Positions 34,050 to 45,068 of a stretch of 64,000 bases of DNA are shown here, in pieces. A program made the position numbers and the translations under genes. The notes beneath the pieces were generated by a model. The model was not told where the DNA came from. It saw nothing but the letters and a program-made list of their open reading frames with translations, and ran no database searches. This DNA comes from Triglochin maritima (taxonomy: Eukaryota > Streptophyta > Magnoliopsida > Alismatales > Juncaginaceae): NCBI GenBank assembly GCA_963682175.1, contig OY821770.1, forward strand, positions 15,964,501-16,028,500, read 5' to 3'. Each line of letters begins with the position of its first letter. Position 1 is the first letter of the stretch.

Positions 34050-37000
34050 TTATATCTTGGAATTGGAAGTGGCTAGCTTTAAGAGATCCTTCCTTAGAAT
34101 CTTCCCGGAAGGATTCTTTGGTATAGTCTGTATGAAAGCAACTCGTCTGATTTTCTTGTATGGAGCAACCTGCTCATCATACATAAACAATACCACATTA
34201 GTGATACTAATGTTGGAACAAGTAGAATAAGATCGCAAGACTCCCGAATTCATGACATATTAATTTGTATGAGTGGACAAATTCAGATTATAGTAGTTTA
34301 AGAGATGACAATCACCTGTTTTGCTACAAAATTCATAACCTCGGCCTCTGATAAGTTGCTGCCTGTCTTCCTCACAACATAAGCCATAGGATACTGACCC
34401 ACCTCCAAGTCCGGGAATCTACGGGTGCAAAAATATACGTAAAAATATAAAATAAATTTTATAAAAATCAACTTTTTATCATTTTAGAAAATGTAGACAA
34501 CTTTAATTATTTTTCTTCGATGAAATTTCAAATTATATGAATTTAATAAGGTATAAGGATTTCATGAAGAAAACATTGAGAATTTGTTTACATTTGTAAA
34601 CCACAACCATGTGAAAGATAACAAAACCGAACTCTTTTTAGATGGTTCAGGCTTAAAAAATATAAAACACGCCAAATATAATATACTAATATCACATGAT
34701 TGCATCCCATAAAGTTTCATCTGTATGCAACGGCGGAACCAGAAATTTTGTTTAGGACGGTCAAAAACATAAATGAAAAAAAGTTAATATATATTTCCAG
34801 AGCAATTACAATTAACCTCGCGTGTTTTCATATTTTGAAAATGGTACATAATTCACTCATCATTAACTTTACCAAGTAAATTCTTTTCCATATAAGTCAC
34901 CAAATTGTCGGTTCTTAACAATATTTATTGCCGAAAAAGATCTTTCAATAGTTACAGTTGCAATCATTTTCTCTGCTAAAGCATCAATTCCTTCTAATTT
35001 ACAAAAGTCGCCCAAGATATGCAGGTCAAAGATATGTCTGAATTTTATAAGAAAGTCTGACATGATCTATAGTGAAATATTCATTATGATAATATCATGT
35101 CAAACGGACTAATTTTCTCTAAATACAACATGCAAATAAATAATTATGTATTTTTTCATTGAATCAATTCATGAAATTATGTATTTTTGACAAAGCAAAA
35201 CAACTCAACGCAACGATGACATAGATTTCTTGATTCCTTCAGCGTGGTCGGCTATCAAGTATAAGTTGTTTATCCATAAAATGAATCACAACTTCATACG
35301 TTCCACAAAAAAAATACTTCCTATAGTAGGTCATCCGAGTCTTATCTTACAATTTCAGTCCAGTCTTTATTTCAAAATTAAAAGAACGAATGGGATGCCC
35401 ACTCCTTATAATATTAGTTGCACTATTAGAAAGTACAAATAATGAGGCAATTTTTTTTTGTCAAAATAGGAAAATATTAAGAAGAATAACAAATGTTTTT
35501 AAGAAAAATGTTGTATGTTACTAGTCCCTTAAAATTTTCAAAATTAAGAAAGAAGAGGGACGACCGCTCACCCCCAAGATATTTTATTATACCTTTTTGA
35601 AAATATTATATGTTATGCTACCTCAAATGATTCCAAAGTTTCAGGAGAGGTGACTACCCAATGATACTTTGTTATAATATTTGGAAAATATTGTATATTA
35701 CTAAAAAAAATCAAATTTCTAGAGGGGATGACTGCCCCACATGCCCCTCCTTGGTTCTGCTCCTGTCGGTATGATCCAACATGTTTTACTAGCAATCGCT
35801 GTGAAACATACTTACCCGATAACTGCTGCATCGGAAATTGCTGGGTGGGTAAGGAGCAAGGCTTCTAGCTCAGCAGGAGGCACCTGTAGGAATTTTTTTG
35901 AATCAGAAATAGACACAAACAACCAAACAAAAATACAATGTCAGGCATCAAACCAAAGCCAACCTGGTAGCCTTTGTATTTGATGAGCTCTTTCAACCGG
36001 TCTACCACGAACAGGAACCCGTCCTTGTCGATGTAGCACAGGTCACCTGTCCTCAGCCAGCCATCAGAGGTCAATGTCGACTTGGTGGCCTCAGGATTCA
36101 TAAAGTACTCTACACGTTTTGAACATGTCAGCTATGGTCCTTCCATAATTCCATGTTATATCTTCAAATTCTAGTAGGGAATAATTCTAGTGGTCTCCAC
36201 CTTTTTTGTGTAAATATGAACGTCTACATCTCGAAAGTAATGGCACAAAAAGTGAAGATAAATAGAAATTTGACATGGGACAATCAAATTCAGAGATGTA
36301 ACCGGAAGTGAAGTTGACTTGCTGTAACCGGGGCAGAAACCAGTTTCCTAATGGCCACAACACTCTTTTGAGTGCTTTAGTGGACGGATAATAGAAGATA
36401 ATTCCGCAAACAGAGCAGTGAAGGCTATTTAGGGATATATTTTATCACTATGATATAGACAACTAATGTTTATAGATGCAAATCGAAGAATATTAACATC
36501 TATACGTAAGATATAAAGTAGATGGGGAGATTCCTCATGACGGGTATTTTTATATCTGTGGTAGTCATTTTTGCTATAATTACGCCAGAACCTTTGAATT
36601 GAAGTATCCTTAGTTTCTTACTTTACCTTCTATATAGTTTCAACTGTGTCAAATTCAACGTCCATAAACTATTTTCTTCAATAATTAGATTTATATTTAA
36701 AACAAATACAATGAAGCATTTAGCTTAACCCATCACATTGGAGGGTAATATATGGTGTCGATTCAGTTTGACTAAAATTAATGGTACAAATGAAAATTTG
36801 GAGGTTCTTATGCAATGTTATTAAGTTGGAGGTGTTAGTAGTAATAGCACAATTGGAGGGTCGGTGCAAAGTGCTAACATGTAGGTGCATAAAATCTTGA
36901 CATAGAAAGTTAAAAACAGAGATGTGAACATCCCGCTCAACAACCATGTCAGCGTAGGAATTGTATATTCATCTGCACGCTGCGTTTTGGACTTTCGGAA

Positions 37001-38799
37001 TTGAGGGGAGAAGCAACGATGTCATTCTGCTATTTTATAAAAATATACCATCATCCAGCTACCCTACCATAGTTTTTTTTAAAAATTAGATGTTAATCTT
37101 TTACAATTAACAATCAATTAGTCCTATTTTTTATTCACTTGTAAGTGAGTCAAGAAGTGAAACGAGTGAAGCTTTTCTCAAGTTCTATTTGGAATTTTCA
37201 GCTTGGATTCGAGTTAAAGCAAGCCCCGAGTACGAGCATCAGAAATCTACTAACGAGCTGAGCAGTATCGAGCTCGAATTGATCTCACTTACACCTCTAA
37301 CTCTATCACCACAATGATGCAACCCTGATTACCAAACTACGATGAAAACAGACCAAGATCACCTCCATTTATATAAGAATCAAGATCTTTCAATATAATT
37401 TCGATTTCTAATACAATTGAAAATTCAAATCGTTCACTTTGATCTACTTTGATCTACTATTGGAGTTATTTATGCACGTTGAAAATCATAAATTAGAAAT
37501 ATGTTTTATATAGGACTAAGACATGGATAAAAGTGAACACACTACATTTATCGTTCTTTTCATCATAAATGAAATAATTATGACTAAGACACGCATACCT
37601 TTCATAACAAAAGGCCCTCTTAGCCAAAGCTCGCCGGTGGCCATCACCGGCAACGCCCTCCCAGTCTCAGGATCAACAATCTTGGCCTCCGTATTCGGAC
37701 TCAACAACCCGGCCGTCCCATACCGCCTACTCTCCTCAGCCGAATCGGTGCTCGCCCCAACTCCACTGGACTCGGTCAATCCATACCCCTGCACAATCTC
37801 CAACCCAGGAAACTCCCCATTGAACCCCTCCATAACCTCCCTACTCAACGGCGCTCCACCCGACAATACCTTCCTCAACGTCCCCAGATCATACCTCCTC
37901 TTAATCCCCGTCGCGTTCTGAGCCATCGCGACGAGGATCGGCGGCACGAGGGGGAAGTATGTGACCCTGTGTTTCTGAATTGCAGACAGAACATCACCAA
38001 TCTCGAACTTCGGCACGACCACGACGGTCGCGCCGGCGCCGAGCAGCCCCATGGCGAAGACGGCGAGGCCGTAGATGTGGAACATGGGGACGGTGCAGAT
38101 GAAGGTCTCGTGGGATGAAGCGGAGTCGAACTTAAACCGGTTCATGACGATCTGCGCCATGGCGATCAGATTCCGGTGCGTGCACACCACGCCCTTGCTG
38201 ACCCCCGTCGTCCCCGACGAGTACAGAATCGTCGCCGGATCCGGCTGCCGGACGACGGGAAGGGACAACGACTGATTATCATTTTTCTTCTCCTTTAAAT
38301 CCAAATCGTCGAGGAGAAGGAAAGGAAGAGAAAGAAAGGATTGTTGGACCTTGGGGAGGAGGGAGGAGGTGGTTAGGATGAGTTTGGGGTTGGAAGGTTC
38401 GATCTGGGATTTGAGCTCGCGAGGGGTGAGGAGAGGGTTGGTGGTGGTGAGGACGGCACCTAGGGAGGCGACGGCGAGGGTGGCGACGGGGAAGAGGAGG
38501 GAGTTGGGGGAGAGGAGAAGGACGACGTCGGAGTGGGAGATGTTGTGGTGGAAGTGGAGGTGGGAGGCGAGGGTGGAGATGGAGTTCCAGAGGGAGAAGT
38601 AGGTGAGGTGGGACCCAGTGGAGGCGTCGACGAGGGCGAGGGTGGAGGTGGAAGTAGAGGAGACGGAGGAGAGGAAGGTGGTTATGGAGAGGGTTGGGGT
38701 GGTCGGGTGGGGTATTGAGGGGCGTTTCGAGTGGAACGTTGAGGTTGTTGGGTTGAAGCCACTGCGGGGGTCGATGCTGCTGCTGGTCGGAGTTGACAT
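34050..38799 (-). CDS. 4-coumarate:CoA-ligase-like acyl-CoA ligase, OPCL1-like, 5 exons, 545 aa
   Basis: Exons on the minus strand: 38799-37599, 36109-35964, 35883-35816, 34418-34316, 34169-34050. All introns are GT-AG, the phases are consistent, and the total of 1638 nt encodes 545 aa, the usual length for this class. The start is the Met of [15 protein letters not shown]; the frame is open 29 codons further upstream, but that part is not family-like. It should convert a carboxylic acid to its CoA thioester via an acyl-adenylate. Motifs: P-loop [11 protein letters not shown] (194-204), YGLTE (339-343), GELWLRG (389-395), GWLRTGD (417-423), [13 protein letters not shown] (437-449), and the catalytic Lys region [11 protein letters not shown] near the end. 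The stretch [17 protein letters not shown] resembles OPC-8:CoA ligases of jasmonate synthesis. The C-terminus SKI fits a peroxisomal PTS1 signal. Oddity: residue 401, across the exon 1-2 junction, is Glu in MKEYF where MKGYF is normal. Intron 3 carries a hAT remnant. The substrate cannot be settled from sequence. Confidence 0.9.
34728..35765 (-). mobile_element. Defective hAT element in intron 3 of the ligase gene
   Basis: The ends are degenerate inverted repeats (CAACGGCGGAACCAG and, reversed, CAGGAGCAGAACCAA). The flanks are TCTGTATG (34720-34727) and TCGGTATG (35766-35773), 7 of 8 identical. At 34869-35063 the minus strand keeps a piece of the hAT dimerisation domain ([18 protein letters not shown]). 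At 1038 bp it is an internally deleted copy, in the same orientation as the gene. Confidence 0.83.
36110..37598 (-). other. Intron 1 of the ligase gene
   Basis: A 1489-bp AT-rich intron between the GT donor after MK-G and the TAG acceptor at 36110-36112. I see no repeat or gene inside it. Confidence 0.7.
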
Positions 38800-39340
38800 C
38801 GTTCGTTGGAGAGGATGGTGCTGTACTGATGTCGTGTGGTGTCTTCTTATCGGGGATGGTAAGTGAGTCTCACAGTGTGATATCAACAGTTAATGGCAAC
38901 GACTGTCGTCACCTGTGAATTCCTGATGACTTAGTCACGCCGCTCTTTTTTTTTCTCTTTCTCGCGTGTAATCGTTAACAAATTTTTTTGGTTAACTATT
39001 CACATATTTACCAGATCTACGGCTCAATATCTTTTTTATTCCAAAATCATTTATATTTACCAAAAATATTAATAATCTATTTGGAAAAACCAAAATACCA
39101 ATAAATCTCATATTTTCAAATTACATATAATTTTTTTATTTGAACATCAATGATTAGCAAATACTAAATATCATTAATATTAATTAAACAAATATTACAT
39201 TAAATTAAACAAACGTAAGCTTACATTACCCAAGACGATAAACCAAATACACGACATAAACCAAATAACACACAATATAAATCAAATATTAAATGACACA
39301 AACCACAAAACACCTACAATACATACTAATAAAAAAATAC
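38800..39340. other. 5' flank of the ligase gene
   Basis: This should hold the 5' UTR and promoter. A palindromic TGACTTAGTCA lies at 38927-38937, about 130 bases upstream of the ATG, and could bind bZIP or WRKY-type factors, but that is conjecture. Beyond 38960 the sequence becomes very AT-rich. Confidence 0.4.
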
Positions 39341-39541
39341 TTAAGCGTCACTACCGCTGAATCGCTGCCAGATGTTCTTGATCAAATTCGTCCTTAGCGC
39401 GAGATGTTGGATTTTATCATGAACGCGGTCTTTGTTCACCATGTAGCTGGTAATGTCAAGAACCCGTGTAGTAGAGTAAGACGTTGGTCCCGGACTCGGT
39501 ATGTCGCGATCATGCTCAAACTCAGTTGTATCATAAATCAT
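39341..39541 (-). pseudogene. Probable PIF/Harbinger transposase C-terminal remnant
   Basis: 66 codons ending in HLALRTNLIKNIWQRFSG. This resembles the C-terminal LRxDLIxHIWxxF segment of plant Harbinger (ALP1-like) transposases. The Ser/Pro/Thr-rich stretch before it is less diagnostic. The DDE catalytic part is absent. The assignment rests on this short motif only. Confidence 0.5.
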
Positions 39542-40925
39542 GGAATAACAGTCACGCTCAGTACAATATTCCTTATTTCAGAAAAAGTTTGTGTATTTTA
39601 GTATAAATTTCGTACTTAAATCATAACTATTTATCAAAATATAAACCCTTTAATTATTATAACAAATACTAATAAATTGTGTATTGTTATTTTTTATCAT
39701 TTTTAATCTATTTTTTAAATCTTATTTTTAAAAAATATGTTTTCTAATTGTTTTATTTTTTAAAATTTTGTTTTTAATTTTTTTATTGAATCGACCTCCA
39801 AAAATGAGTGTAATTAGTGCACACCTCACGGACTAAACAACCTCACTCATTTTGTTTTTTTAATTAGTTTTATCTTTTGTTTATTATTTAGTTGTAAATA
39901 ATTTATTAAGCTGGATAAGATAATTTGTTTTTTTATTGAATAAAATAACTCAACTTTTCAATATGCTCTTTTACACATCATTTGGAGGTTGATTTTGAAG
40001 AAAAAAAACAATTATTATTTTTAAATAAAAACAATTATAAAACATATTCTAAAAGAATAAGATTTAAAAAACCGATTAACAATAATTTTAGAAAAACAAA
40101 ACAATACCAAAACAAAAAAATTAAAAAAACAAAAAAACACATTATCGACCGGACGTGCTCCCCACGACCAGGTCGGTCGAGGGGATGACAGACGAGTGGG
40201 GAGGTCATCCGCGTATGACATCCCCATAGTGGATGATCTAACACTCGCTTCGTTATCCTTTCAGAATAGGGAGGCGAGGGTGGAGATAGAGTTCATTAAA
40301 GAAAATGTTTTTCCGAATGGAATTTGTCATTTTTGTTAATTAGTATTACATTTTCAACCTTGCCAATAGAAAGATAGTTTCTAACTAAAGTTCTGATTCC
40401 CTACTATAATTAAGATTATGGACTCAAACCTCTTGAAAATCGAAGTCTCTAATCGTGAGCTACTGAAACAGGTCAGGTAACCAACAAACAACGACGAAAC
40501 TAATTTTCCTTGAGACTTACAAAGACGAAAACTATCATATGCCTCACTTCACTACGTAACAAAAGATGTTATGTGTGTCAGTTTCGTACTTTATAATTGT
40601 GTCAAACCGTGTAATGTGTTTTATGTTTATATCTTTAGAAATCATTGTAACATAGCATTTCCACGTCACATAAAAATTCGTGTCAAGTCGTGTCTAAATT
40701 GTGTCGTCGTTTTGTGTCATGTTATCATGGCTTGAAGAAACATCCAATACTTAAGGCCATTTGAAATTAGGATAATTTTCATCCCATTCTTCCAATATTC
40801 ATAATTAGACTCATTTAGCAAAGGAGGTCTAGTTGTGCATAAGCTCTCTACATGATTAGATGTTGAAGTCATGCTAAAGTTACGGTTAAGTAATGAAATT
40901 TAGCTCAAAAGACTCTGATACCAAA
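39542..40925. other. Unassigned AT-rich sequence
   Basis: Long A/T tracts at 39660-39960, a short GC-rich segment at 40145-40215, and no credible gene. The last bases (40911-40925) are the PBS of the LTR that follows: TTTGGTATCAGAGT on the minus strand. Confidence 0.45.
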
Positions 40926-41575
40926 TGTAGGAACGTAAGGGTCTCTAATTCTAATCACTTTTAAGCTAATTACCTACTAGTTTAACAAACAAAGAATATG
41001 CAGCAGAAATAAAAAGTAAACTAGCAAGCAACGGAAGAAACAAACAAACCACAATGAGACGGAGGATTTTTATAAAGGTTCGGCACCCCACTCGGGTCCT
41101 AGTCCTCCATTGCAAGCTCCGCTCGGATCACCGAGCTCCGCTCACGACTTCACTAACCACTCCTTGTTCTGGGCCGGGAGAGAACGCATTTACAATCTTC
41201 AAACTCGCGAACAACCCTCACCGAGCTTGACTCCTCTCACAATCCGAGATGGATGCTTCGGGTTTTCACTGAAACCTTTACTTGACTTTGACAACAACAA
41301 ACTTGAGTGAGACAATCACTCTGTAAACTTGAGCACATTTGAGAAAGATAAGGAATTGATCTTAAGTCTGGAAATTGAGACCTGGAGTGTTTGGAATGAT
41401 CTCTCTAATGTAGGAAGCAAATATGTGTGGGAGAGTTGTGTGAAATGGTGTTGGACAACTCTATTTAATAGCTTCAGAGGTGTTATAGCCGTTGGGATTA
41501 ATTGGGTAAGAGTTTGTGTAAGAAACACAAAACAGAAACCTACATGATGCATTTCAGCATAAGTTCGGTCGACCG
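40926..41575 (-). repeat. LTR, 3' portion, split by a Sirevirus insertion (continues at 53673)
   Basis: On the minus strand it ends CGTTCCTACA, followed by a PBS-like TGGTATCAGAGT. It contains the reversed GC-rich leader seen at 28880-29060. The LTR is interrupted at 41575 and resumes at 53673, so the Sirevirus inserted within its U3. Confidence 0.87.
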
Positions 41576-43247
41576 TGTTGGTTTTTTTGGCTAATAATCA
41601 TTAATCCATTCTGATGATTAATCAACATATAAATAAACACATGTATAAATTAAAGATCATTCTTGCATATACTTGTATTATCTAACGTTTCAGGAACCAA
41701 GTTTGAGTTGAGTTAAGAGATGAAGATTAAAGCGTAGTTAGGTTTAAATTCTATGTATTTAGGTTACAAATGTAACTTGGCACTTGAAATCTTTGATTCA
41801 TTGCATTGCATGACACTTAGAAAACCTATAAAATTCTCACATAACATTCCAATTATCTTTAAACTTCAATAGGAAATCATCGAAACTCATTTGAAACCTT
41901 GAACAAGATTTCTGCACTCAACCGATTGACCGGTAGAACCATTTGGTTCAACCGGTTTTCTTCAGACTGTCCCAGAATGCCCAGTTATGTCCAAACGGTC
42001 GACCAAATTCCTCATCCCGTTCGACCGTTACATTCATCTGTTTTGCCTGTCTGAAATCGGTCGACTGACATACCCATTATATTCGACCGTTTCACCATGT
42101 CTAGTGATAGGAATTCGTTTATCCTATACAAATTCTCCAGCCTATCAGTTGTCGACACATGTCCTGGTTAGTGAGACTTTTGGTCGACCGAAACTCAACT
42201 TTTGTTCAACCGATTGCATTTTCGTATTCCTATTAAATATGACTGTTATACTTGTCGTATACTGCAACGGTCGTATACACATTTCTCACCTAACCCCTCT
42301 TTTGGATTTGGTCTTTCGGTCGACCGAATCTTGAAAACTTCCCAGACCCAATTTTACTGGAAGTTTTCGATCGAACCCTCAATTCATTCTGTTCGACCGA
42401 TTGCCTTTGGCCTTATCCTGTCTGAAATCCAACACGTCATACGGTTGACCGAAACTCTCTTCACGGTCGACCGATACTTGCATCTTTTCCAGATCAACTT
42501 TTACTGGTCTTTTTCGGTCGAACTCATGATCCAATCTGTTCGACCGATCACTTAAGTTCTAGCCCAGTTGGTCCGACCGTCTGCACTTTCGCTTGACCGA
42601 ACCAATTATTCTTGTATATTGGTCGACCGATTGACCCGATCCGGTCGATCGTTCGTGTCCTGAAATGTGTCTTGTCACTTCCTAAATTGTGTTTTCTTGC
42701 ACAACCTTTTACCATTTCAATCCCAACGGCTAGAACCAGTTTAGAGCTTCTAAATAGAGCTGAGAACGTTCATCTAAGGTAACCAATCTTTCTCCAAGCT
42801 CAAATCTCATTACTACTCTCATATTTGCTCTAAACACTTGTGCTCACATCTTCTCACTTGAAATCACCATCCTTGATTGCATCATCCATTTCAAGTGCTC
42901 AAGATTAGTTGCTGAAGTAAAGTTTTCAAGAGTTGTACTAAGCTTCCGGAGTGAAGCTCTTCTCGGATTGTGAGAAGGTGGTCCAAGCTAGGCGAGGGTG
43001 TTCGCAAAGCTTGTGTTGTAAAGGCGTGATCTCGGCCCCCAACGGAGATCAGATTAGTGGAGGACACGAAGTTACTCGAGTAAGAGTATTTCGTAAGAGA
43101 GGACTAGGATCCGGTGGTTGTGGTTTGTTGTTCTCTCCTTCATATTAATTGTCTTAACTTTTAATTTGGCATAGTTTGTTAACCTAACTTAATTAGTCTG
43201 TTCACCCCCCCCCCTTAGACTAAGATTAGGGGCTAGTAGATCTTACA
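41576..43247 (+). repeat. 5' LTR of the Sirevirus (1672 bp)
   Basis: It has GGTCGACCG-type sites between about 41930 and 42650, then the TATA-like ttctaaatagagc near 42748, then the conserved leader with a run of nine C at 43206. It ends TTACA before the PBS. It is clearly diverged from the 3' LTR, so the insertion is old. Confidence 0.9.
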
Positions 43248-43249
43248 TT

Positions 43250-43261
43250 TGGTATTAGAGC
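43250..43261 (+). other. Primer binding site (one mismatch)
   Basis: TGGTATTAGAGC, one C-to-T change from the initiator Met tRNA PBS seen at 18275. Confidence 0.88.
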
Positions 43262-43299
43262 ATTGTTAATTGCATTTAGACAAATTCACATTTATAGCA

Positions 43300-45068
43300 A
43301 TGACCCAACAACGAGAGGGATTTCACACCGGAAGACCTCCGTTGTTTGATGGAACCAACTATGCCTATTGGAAGAAACGTATGACTACGTTCATACAATC
43401 TTATGATGTTAAACTATGGGTGTTCTTTCAAATACCATATACACAAGAAAACCATTAGAACACATGGATGATGATGAATTAGCCATGATTCAAATGAATG
43501 CTAAACTCATGAACATACTTATGTGTGGTTTGACCAAAGAACAATATAGTAGAATTAATGCATGTGATTCCGTATTTGAAGTTTGGCACATGTTAGAAAG
43601 TCACTTTGAAAGTCGATCATCGGTTAAGGAAACTAAGATAGATTCATTTATGCAAAAGTATGAAATGTTTGCTATGAAACCGAATGAATCCATTAGCGAG
43701 ATGTATACTCGCTTTACTCTTATTACAAACTCTTTGAAGAACCTTGGTAAGGTTTTGGTTGAAAGTGATAAAGTACGAAAGTTTCTTAGGTCCTTGACTT
43801 TGGATTGGGAGAAAAAGACCACGGCAATTGAAGAAGCCAAAGATCTCTCAAAGTTGAAGATGAAGGATCTCATTGGAAGCCTCATGGCTTATGTGATTCA
43901 AATTGAAGAAAGAAGAGAGAAGGAGAAGGAACGGGAAGGGTGTAAACGAAAAGAGAAGCAAATTGCTTTAAAAGCAACCTCGGATTCGGAAGCAATCGAA
44001 GATGAGGACACCAATGAAGATGTTGTTTTCCTAACCCGCAACTTCAAGAAGTTCCTCTCCAAAAGAAAATTTGCTAAAGGAAGAGGAGAATCTTCTCGGA
44101 CATCACTTTCTATGAGTGTAACAAAACTGACCACATGAAGGAGGATTTCCCATTGCTTAGGCCGAGGGATCGTGAACGAAGAGAAGAAAAGAAATATCCT
44201 CCTAGAAGTGAAAGGGATGAGAGACCAAGAAGAGATAGAGATGAAAGACCATCACGAAAGGAAAAAGAAGAAAGGCCTAGAAGACGTGATGATTACAAGA
44301 GAAGGGATCGTCGCGAGAAAGATGGGAAAAAAGACTCTTAAGGCCACTTGGGATGACTCAAACTCATCAAAGGACTCCGACTCCGAGTACTCCCAAGAAG
44401 AAGAAGCATACATGTGTTTCATGGCGTCTAATGTTGATTCCGACTCGAGCCCACCTCCATCACCAAAGACGAATGATCAACCTCACATGGTGGAGATTGA
44501 CGACGATGAGGTATCCCTAAACGAAACACCTCCTTATGATGATTTGTTAGATGCGTTTCATGAACTTGCCAAACGCTATGAAATGATTTGTCATAAAAAC
44601 AAATTAGCTAGAAAAATGAATTTAGATCAATCTATCAAATGTGACATGCTAGCCAAAGAAATTGAGACTCTAAATGATGAGATAATTTTTTTGAAATCTA
44701 CAAAAGAGAGTCATACAAATGAAGATCTCATTGCCAAAAATAAGAAATTCACAAAAGATTTAGAGAAATTCACTTTAGGTAGAAAGATGTTTGACATGCT
44801 TCTTGGAACACAAACTCAATCTCTAACAAAACATGATCTAGGCTACAAGGGAGGCAAACAAAAGAAACTCACATCTTATTTTGTTAAAATGAATAACTCC
44901 CTTGTTAAGAAAACAAATTATTCAAATGTTTGGGTACCTAAGACTACTCAAGTTTGGGTACCAAAAGCTAACCTTCAAGGACCCAAACAAATTTGGGTAC
45001 CAAAGTCTTCACTTGTCTCTTTATTTGTAGATAAAAGCAAGGAGAAAAGGGAAGTGGATTCTCGATAG
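43300..45068 (+). pseudogene. Sirevirus gag, frameshifted
   Basis: It starts at the ATG of MTQQREGFHTGRPP with FDGTNYAYWKKRM. It shifts frame near 43430, runs through a UBN2-type gag domain (43460-43910: NACDSVFEVWHMLESHF, FTLITNSLKNLGK), and shifts again near 44110. The zinc knuckle at 44110-44150 is damaged: it reads FYECNKTDHMKEDF, so two of the three Cys are replaced by Phe. A charged tract follows, then a coiled-coil region, then WVPK repeats at 44925-45010, as in the ORF at 18324-19490. Confidence 0.85.

Noticed and set aside
38351..38866. Several plus-strand frames over exon 1 of the ligase gene
   Set aside because: Antisense shadows of GC-rich coding sequence; low-complexity Gly/Glu/Val proteins.
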